Shown here one piece after another: positions 59,943 to 64,000 of a stretch of DNA of 64,000 nt. Each line of letters begins with the position of its first letter. Position 1 is the first letter of the stretch. The stretch is from Streptomyces sp. cf386 (GTDB taxonomy: Bacteria; Actinomycetota; Actinomycetes; Streptomycetales; Streptomycetaceae). The notes beneath the pieces were generated by a model. That model saw only the letters and a program-made list of their open reading frames with translations. It was not told where the DNA came from and did not search any database. The stretch spans positions 109,823 to 173,822 of the forward strand of contig NZ_FNHV01000008.1 in the NCBI RefSeq assembly GCF_900103585.1. Reading direction: 5' to 3'. Made by a program: the position numbers and the translations under genes.

Positions 59943-60400
59943 GGTTCCGGAGGCGTGGGACATCAAGCAGTGGGACGCGCCCGACCTGATCTCCATCGAC
60001 AAGATGAAGACCGCATACCCGAAGGCCTTCAACACTCTGTGGAACTTCGACTGGTCGGGCGTCGACGCGGGCCAGGGCGCCACCGGCGCCAACTTCCCCC
60101 TCCAGGACTTCGGCAACCACTTCAAGAACGGCCTGCAGAAAGCGAAGCCGTCCGCCATCTCCTCGTTCAACCCGAACACGTCGTTCTGACGCACAGGCTC
60201 ACGCCGAGAGAATTGATTGCCCTGATCAGATGGGGTGCCAATCAACTTTCCACCGCGCAGGCTCGGTTCAGTCCCGCCGGATTTCCCGGCCCGAGGCCCG
60301 CCGGACGTCCGGCAGAGAGACCGAACCACGCCTCCAGAGCGACATCAACAAGGCCCGTGAGGCCAACTCGGCGGCCAAGAGCGCGATCCCCGCGTTCTAG
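59943..60400 (+). pseudogene. C-terminal remnants of one or two unknown exported proteins
   Basis: One frame reads EAWDIKQWDAPDLISIDKMK, AYPKAFNTLWNFDWSGVDAG and ends FNPNTSF at 60189, without any matching start. A second stretch (60330-60400) reads LQSDINKAREANSAAKSAIP and stop. Codon use is normal for Streptomyces, so these are genuine gene ends. They may be the lost body of the signal peptide at 59471. Family not recognised. Confidence 0.4.
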
Positions 60401-60440
60401 CGCGACCCCCCGCGTTCTGACGCACCGCCGACACCGAGCC

Positions 60441-60481
60441 AGCCCCCGGCGGGGACACTCCCCCCAGTCCCGCCGGGGGCT
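60441..60481. terminator. Intrinsic terminator
   Basis: AGCCCCCGGCGGG and CCCGCCGGGGGCT form a perfect 13-bp stem with a 15-nt loop, after the remnant gene ends. Confidence 0.8.
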
Positions 60482-60654
60482 TCCCCGTGCCCATGCGGAC
60501 CTCCTTCACACCGGCCTCTTACGCCCGGCTTAACCCGGCTGTCAGCGCGATGATCTAGCCTGCGATCGCTTACGGCGGTACGCGCGCCCCCTTCCAACTC
60601 AGCAGGCCGCGCCCGCCCCATCGCCTCTTTCGTTCCGGGGGGTTCGAAACAACC

Positions 60655-62652
60655 GTGCACAGACGCACTCTTCCGGCCGCGACGGCACTCGCGGTCCTCT
60701 TCAGCTCGGTCGCCCTGGTCTCGACCGGCGCCGGGTCGGCGGCAGCCGACTCCAGCACCACCCTTTCCCTGAAGTCGACCGGCGACATCGTGGTCGACGG
60801 GGTGCACCAGCGGGTCTTCATCAGCGACCCGACCGCCGGCCAGGTCGTCGTCACCGACTACGCGGGCAAGCTCGTCGGCACCGTCGGCGCCCTGCCCGGC
60901 GTCCACGGCCTGGAGCTGTCGCCCGACTCGGGCACCCTCTACGCGGCCGTCGCGGACGCCGACGCGGTCGTCGCCATCGACACGGCCACCGCGACGGAGG
61001 CCCACCGCTACTCCACCGGCACGGCCGGCCCCGAGTACGTCGCCCTCACCGGCGGCAAGCTCTGGTTCAGCTACGGCTCCGGCGGCGACGGCAACATCGG
61101 CTCGCTCGACATCAGCGGCACCGACCCCGTCGTCACCCTCGGCCAGGACACCGACCGCACCTTCTACGACGCCCCGATCCTGGACGCCTCCGTGGGGGCC
61201 CCGGGGACGCTGGTCGCGGGCGCGCCCGGCCAGAGCCCCGTCGAACTCGCCGTGTACGACGTCGTCTCGGGCACCGCGAGCCGTACCGCGTACGCCTTCG
61301 ACCCGGGCAACACCGGCGGCGGCAACCTCGCCGACCTGGCGGTCACGCCGGACGGCAAGGACGTGATCACGGCCAGCGGAGCCCCGTACTACCAGCCGCT
61401 CTACAAGCTCTCCGACCTCACCTCGGACGGCAAGTACGTCACCAACACCTACCCGAACGCGGTGGACATCGCCCCGAACGGCGACGTGGCGGCGGGCACC
61501 AGCTCCTGGTACGACCCGGACGTACACGTCTTCAAGCAGGGCGTTTCGACCCCTGCGAGGCAGTACGACTTCCCCAACACGGGTACCAGCAGCGGCTCGG
61601 ACACGCTCGCGGCCAGGGGCCTGGCGTGGGCGCCGGACGAGAGCAGACTGTTCGCGATCTCGAAGAACGACAGCGACGCGTACTCACTGCGCATCTTCGA
61701 CGCCCCGATGAAGGCGCCCACCACCCTCACGGCGAACGCCCCCGCCACGGCGACCCGCGCCAAGCCGCTGACGGTGACCGGCTCGCTGACCTCGTCGGCG
61801 CCCTTCCCTACCGGCACCACGGTCTCGGTCACCCGCACCGACGACGAGTCCCCGAGCGGCAAGGCCCTCGGCACCGCGACCGTCACCGCGGACGGCTCGT
61901 ACTCCTTCACGGACACGCCGCCGGCCGGCGGCAAGGTGACGTACACGGCGACCTACGCGGGCGACCCGGACCACGCGCCCGCGACGGCGTCCCACGCGGT
62001 GACGGTCACCAAGACGGCGACCACGTTGACGCTGAACAACAACCTCAAGGTGTACGGCTACAACAGCACCGTCACCTTCACCGCGCACCTCGGCACGACG
62101 TACAAGAACCGCACGGTGGAGATCTGGGCGGACCCGTACGGCTCCGACAAGCCGAACGCGCTGGTGAAGAAGGGGACGGTCGACGCCGGCGGCAACCTCA
62201 CCGCGAGCGTCCGCCTGACCCGGGACACCAAGATCAGTGCGAAGTTCACGGGCGACACGCGGTACGCGGCGAAGACGACGACCAACACCGTCTACACCAA
62301 GGTGGCGGTCTCGACCTCGCTGAGCGGCTCCTACAAGACGGCCACGGCCTGGAACGCGAAGTACTACTACTTCCGCCAGACCAAGGACCCGATCCTCAAC
62401 ACGACCATGACGATGTACCCGGGTCGCAAGTACCAGTTCCAGATCCAGCAGTACTACAGCGGGGCCTGGCACACGACGGCCAGCGAGTACTTCGCCCTGG
62501 ACCGCTACGGCAAGGACTCCGTCCAACTGGACGACACCCCGCCCACGGGCGTCCGCTTCCGGATCCGCTCCTCGTACATCGACACGACGTCGGGCGACAA
62601 CGTCAACGCGACGACGTACGGCGGCTGGAAGTACTTCACCTTCACCAAGTGA
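60655..62652 (+). CDS. Secreted beta-propeller and Ig-like repeat protein
   Basis: A 665-residue exported protein with a GTG start. Signal peptide cut near GSAAADS (residue 32). Residues 35-355 form a YVTN/YncE-type seven-bladed propeller (VFISDPTAGQVVVTDYAGKL, GLELSPDSGTLYAAVADADA). Residues about 360-540 hold two bacterial Ig-like domains (LTVTGSLTSSAPFPTGTTVS, TLTLNNNLKVYGYNSTVTFT), and the C-terminus is another beta domain rich in Tyr. Probably a surface-bound or secreted binding protein; no enzyme motif. Confidence 0.85.
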   Translation: MHRRTLPAATALAVLFSSVALVSTGAGSAAADSSTTLSLKSTGDIVVDGVHQRVFISDPTAGQVVVTDYAGKLVGTVGALPGVHGLELSPDSGTLYAAVADADAVVAIDTATATEAHRYSTGTAGPEYVALTGGKLWFSYGSGGDGNIGSLDISGTDPVVTLGQDTDRTFYDAPILDASVGAPGTLVAGAPGQSPVELAVYDVVSGTASRTAYAFDPGNTGGGNLADLAVTPDGKDVITASGAPYYQPLYKLSDLTSDGKYVTNTYPNAVDIAPNGDVAAGTSSWYDPDVHVFKQGVSTPARQYDFPNTGTSSGSDTLAARGLAWAPDESRLFAISKNDSDAYSLRIFDAPMKAPTTLTANAPATATRAKPLTVTGSLTSSAPFPTGTTVSVTRTDDESPSGKALGTATVTADGSYSFTDTPPAGGKVTYTATYAGDPDHAPATASHAVTVTKTATTLTLNNNLKVYGYNSTVTFTAHLGTTYKNRTVEIWADPYGSDKPNALVKKGTVDAGGNLTASVRLTRDTKISAKFTGDTRYAAKTTTNTVYTKVAVSTSLSGSYKTATAWNAKYYYFRQTKDPILNTTMTMYPGRKYQFQIQQYYSGAWHTTASEYFALDRYGKDSVQLDDTPPTGVRFRIRSSYIDTTSGDNVNATTYGGWKYFTFTK

Positions 62653-62683
62653 CACGGCAGGACGACGCCGCGGGCTGAGCAGC

Positions 62684-64000
62684 TCAGCTCTGCGTCTGCA
62701 ACTGCTGAAGTTGCCGGAGGACGTTCTCCAGAGCGCCCTGCCGCCGTCCCGGCACTCGGCCCCGTAGCTCGGCGAGCACGGGGCCGAGTTCGCGCGCGGG
62801 GGCGGCGTCCTTGATCTGCCCCCACTGGTGGTGGGCCCGGTCCACCGCGGCCTCCACCGCCGGCGCGTCCGCGGTCTGCCCGGCGGACAGCCGGGCCGAG
62901 GCGACCGTCAGCCAGGTACGGCAACTACGCACCGGGTCCCCCACCAGCATCGCCAGATCGGCCCGCACCTCGATCCAGTGCAGAGCCTCCTCGGACGCAA
63001 GACCATGGGCACGCAGAGCAACCTGCTCATAGTGCGCGGCCAACGCCTCGGCCTCACCGTGCCGACCTGACTCGACGGCGGTGGCGATGGCGGCGTGGGG
63101 GTCGTTGGGGGCGGGGGGTTGGGACGGGGGCTGGGCGGCGAGTTGGGCGAAGGCTTGGGCGGGGGCTTGGGCGGGGGCTTGGGCGGAGGGCCGGACGAGG
63201 GCCTGGGTGGGGGCCTGGGCGGGGGCCTGGGCGAAGGCTTGGGTGGGGGCTGGGGCTTGGGGGGAGGCCTGGGCGGGGGCTTGGGCTTGGGGGGAGGCCT
63301 GAGCGGAGAGCTGGACGAGGGCCTGCGTCGAGGGCTGGGCAGGACGCTGCGTGGGGCCTGGCGGGAGGCTCTGGGCGGGGCTTGGGACTGCGCCCAGTGC
63401 GGGGCTTTGCGCGGGACTGTGCGCAGGCATCGGCGGAGGAGACACCGGCGTCGGCGGCGGAGTCGACGGAGTCGGCACAGGGTTCCGCACGGGGGTTTGC
63501 GCTGGGCTCTCCGAGGGGCTGCGCGGCAGGAACTCCGCGGGGAGCTGCGGCGGGAGCGGCGCGGGGCTTTGCACGGGGGTGTGCGGCAGAACCTGAGCAG
63601 GGTTCTGCCGCAGGACCTCCGCGGGACCCTCCGGAGGATCGTGCGGCAGAACCCGCGCAGGAGCCTGCCCCGGAACCTGCCCGGGACTCTGCTGGAGGTC
63701 GTGCGGCAGAACCCGCGCGGAACTCTGCCCCAGGACCTCCGCGGGACCCTCGGGGGCCTTGTACGGCAGAACCTGCGCGGAAGCCTGCCCCGGGATCGGT
63801 GCGGGGTTCTGTACGGGGCTCAGCGCCGGCATCGGGCCGGGGCTCTGCGGGAGTTGCTGCGGCTGAACCTGCGTGGGAGCTTGCGCCGCGGCCTGTGCCG
63901 GCGCAGCTGCCGGCACCTGCGCCGGACTCTCCGCGGGCTGCTGGGGCAGGAGTTGCACCGTGCTCCCCGCAGGCGGCGGCAGGACCGGCGCCGGACTCCC
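62684..64000 (-). CDS. Pro/Ala/Gln-repeat protein with helical C-terminal domain (partial)
   Basis: The frame is open to the window end, so the true start lies beyond 64000. The visible N-terminal 280 residues are low-complexity repeats (PAQAPAQAFAQ, RVLPHDPPEGPAEVL, QVLPHTPVQSPAP). The last 140 residues form a helical TPR-like domain (AAIATAVESGRHGEAEALAA, EEALHWIEVRADLAMLVGDP, VLRQLQQLQTQS). Such tails follow Ser/Thr kinase or FHA modules in some actinobacteria, so the missing part may be a kinase; that cannot be judged here. Confidence 0.75.
   Translation of the reverse strand, partial: GSPAPVLPPPAGSTVQLLPQQPAESPAQVPAAAPAQAAAQAPTQVQPQQLPQSPGPMPALSPVQNPAPIPGQASAQVLPYKAPEGPAEVLGQSSARVLPHDLQQSPGQVPGQAPARVLPHDPPEGPAEVLRQNPAQVLPHTPVQSPAPLPPQLPAEFLPRSPSESPAQTPVRNPVPTPSTPPPTPVSPPPMPAHSPAQSPALGAVPSPAQSLPPGPTQRPAQPSTQALVQLSAQASPQAQAPAQASPQAPAPTQAFAQAPAQAPTQALVRPSAQAPAQAPAQAFAQLAAQPPSQPPAPNDPHAAIATAVESGRHGEAEALAAHYEQVALRAHGLASEEALHWIEVRADLAMLVGDPVRSCRTWLTVASARLSAGQTADAPAVEAAVDRAHHQWGQIKDAAPARELGPVLAELRGRVPGRRQGALENVLRQLQQLQTQS
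63081..63960 (-). repeat. Coding low-complexity repeat tract
   Basis: About 880 bp of imperfect tandem repeats inside the preceding coding region: units of GGGGGCTTGGGC type (63110-63330) and a longer unit of about 75 bp encoding ARVLPHD-PEGPAEVL or QVLPH-type peptides (63560-63780). Period stays in frame, so the repeat is under coding constraint. Confidence 0.75.

Noticed and set aside
63081..63780. CRISPR-like regular repeats
   Set aside because: The repeats are in frame inside a coding region and have no unique spacers.

Overview
This is a high-GC actinobacterial chromosome segment, almost certainly from a Streptomyces. The evidence is the strong G/C preference at third codon positions, GTG/TTG starts with GGAGG-type ribosome sites, tight 4-nt ATGA/GTGA gene overlaps, and lineage-typical families: GAF-ANTAR, SpoIIE phosphatases, DUF397, DUF6153, DUF6479 and DUF4097 proteins, LAxTG surface proteins and DrrAB exporters. 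I see no tRNA, rRNA, CRISPR array or replication origin.

Layout. 0-9 kb: secreted protein, photolyase, a MASE1 + SpoIIE signalling pair, a TerB-like protein, an orphan histidine kinase and an MMPL exporter. 9-21 kb: expansin-like protein, esterase, an ECF sigma factor with its membrane partner, a class F sortase pair, TetR + P450, a DUF305 lipoprotein, a hydrolase gene split by a 209-bp MITE, an OmpR-type regulator, and a MarR/dehydrogenase pair divided by three 17-bp operator boxes. 21-29 kb: a second orphan kinase with an MFS exporter, a GDSL hydrolase and small secreted or membrane proteins. 29.4-34.1 kb: a complete lasso-peptide cluster, read on the minus strand as precursor, hairpin, cyclase, RRE protein (B1), protease (B2), ABC ATPase and ABC permease. 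34.4-38.2 kb: a TetR-controlled DrrAB exporter with four operator repeats. 38-44 kb: alpha-glucosidase, an LAxTG surface protein, and a four-gene locus that looks like a Sec-secreted bacteriocin with a small membrane protein and ABC exporter. 44-47.5 kb: nucleoside hydrolase, then a short threonyl-tRNA synthetase paralogue preceded by a Thr-Thr-Thr leader peptide and attenuator, and a decayed XRE/DUF5753 regulator with DUF397. 47.5-50.6 kb: a CseB/CseC-like two-component system transcribed behind two paralogous secreted proteins. 50.6-55 kb: ribbon-helix-helix protein, DUF4097 protein, a second DrrAB pair and a lipoprotein. 55-64 kb: an L7/L12-like mini-protein, GAF-ANTAR regulator, a His-rich TIGR03943/permease pair, an XRE-TPR regulator, a gene graveyard, a beta-propeller/Ig secreted protein, and a Pro/Ala/Gln-repeat protein that runs off the window.

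The strongest candidates for undescribed biology are the lasso peptide (predicted 16-residue core GCGFDFFEYPAQHNTC, Gly1-Glu8 ring, possible Cys2-Cys16 bridge), the bacteriocin-like locus at 41.2-43.9 kb, and the threonine-attenuated, editing-less ThrRS paralogue. Functions are assigned by reading motifs in translated sequence. No database search was run.
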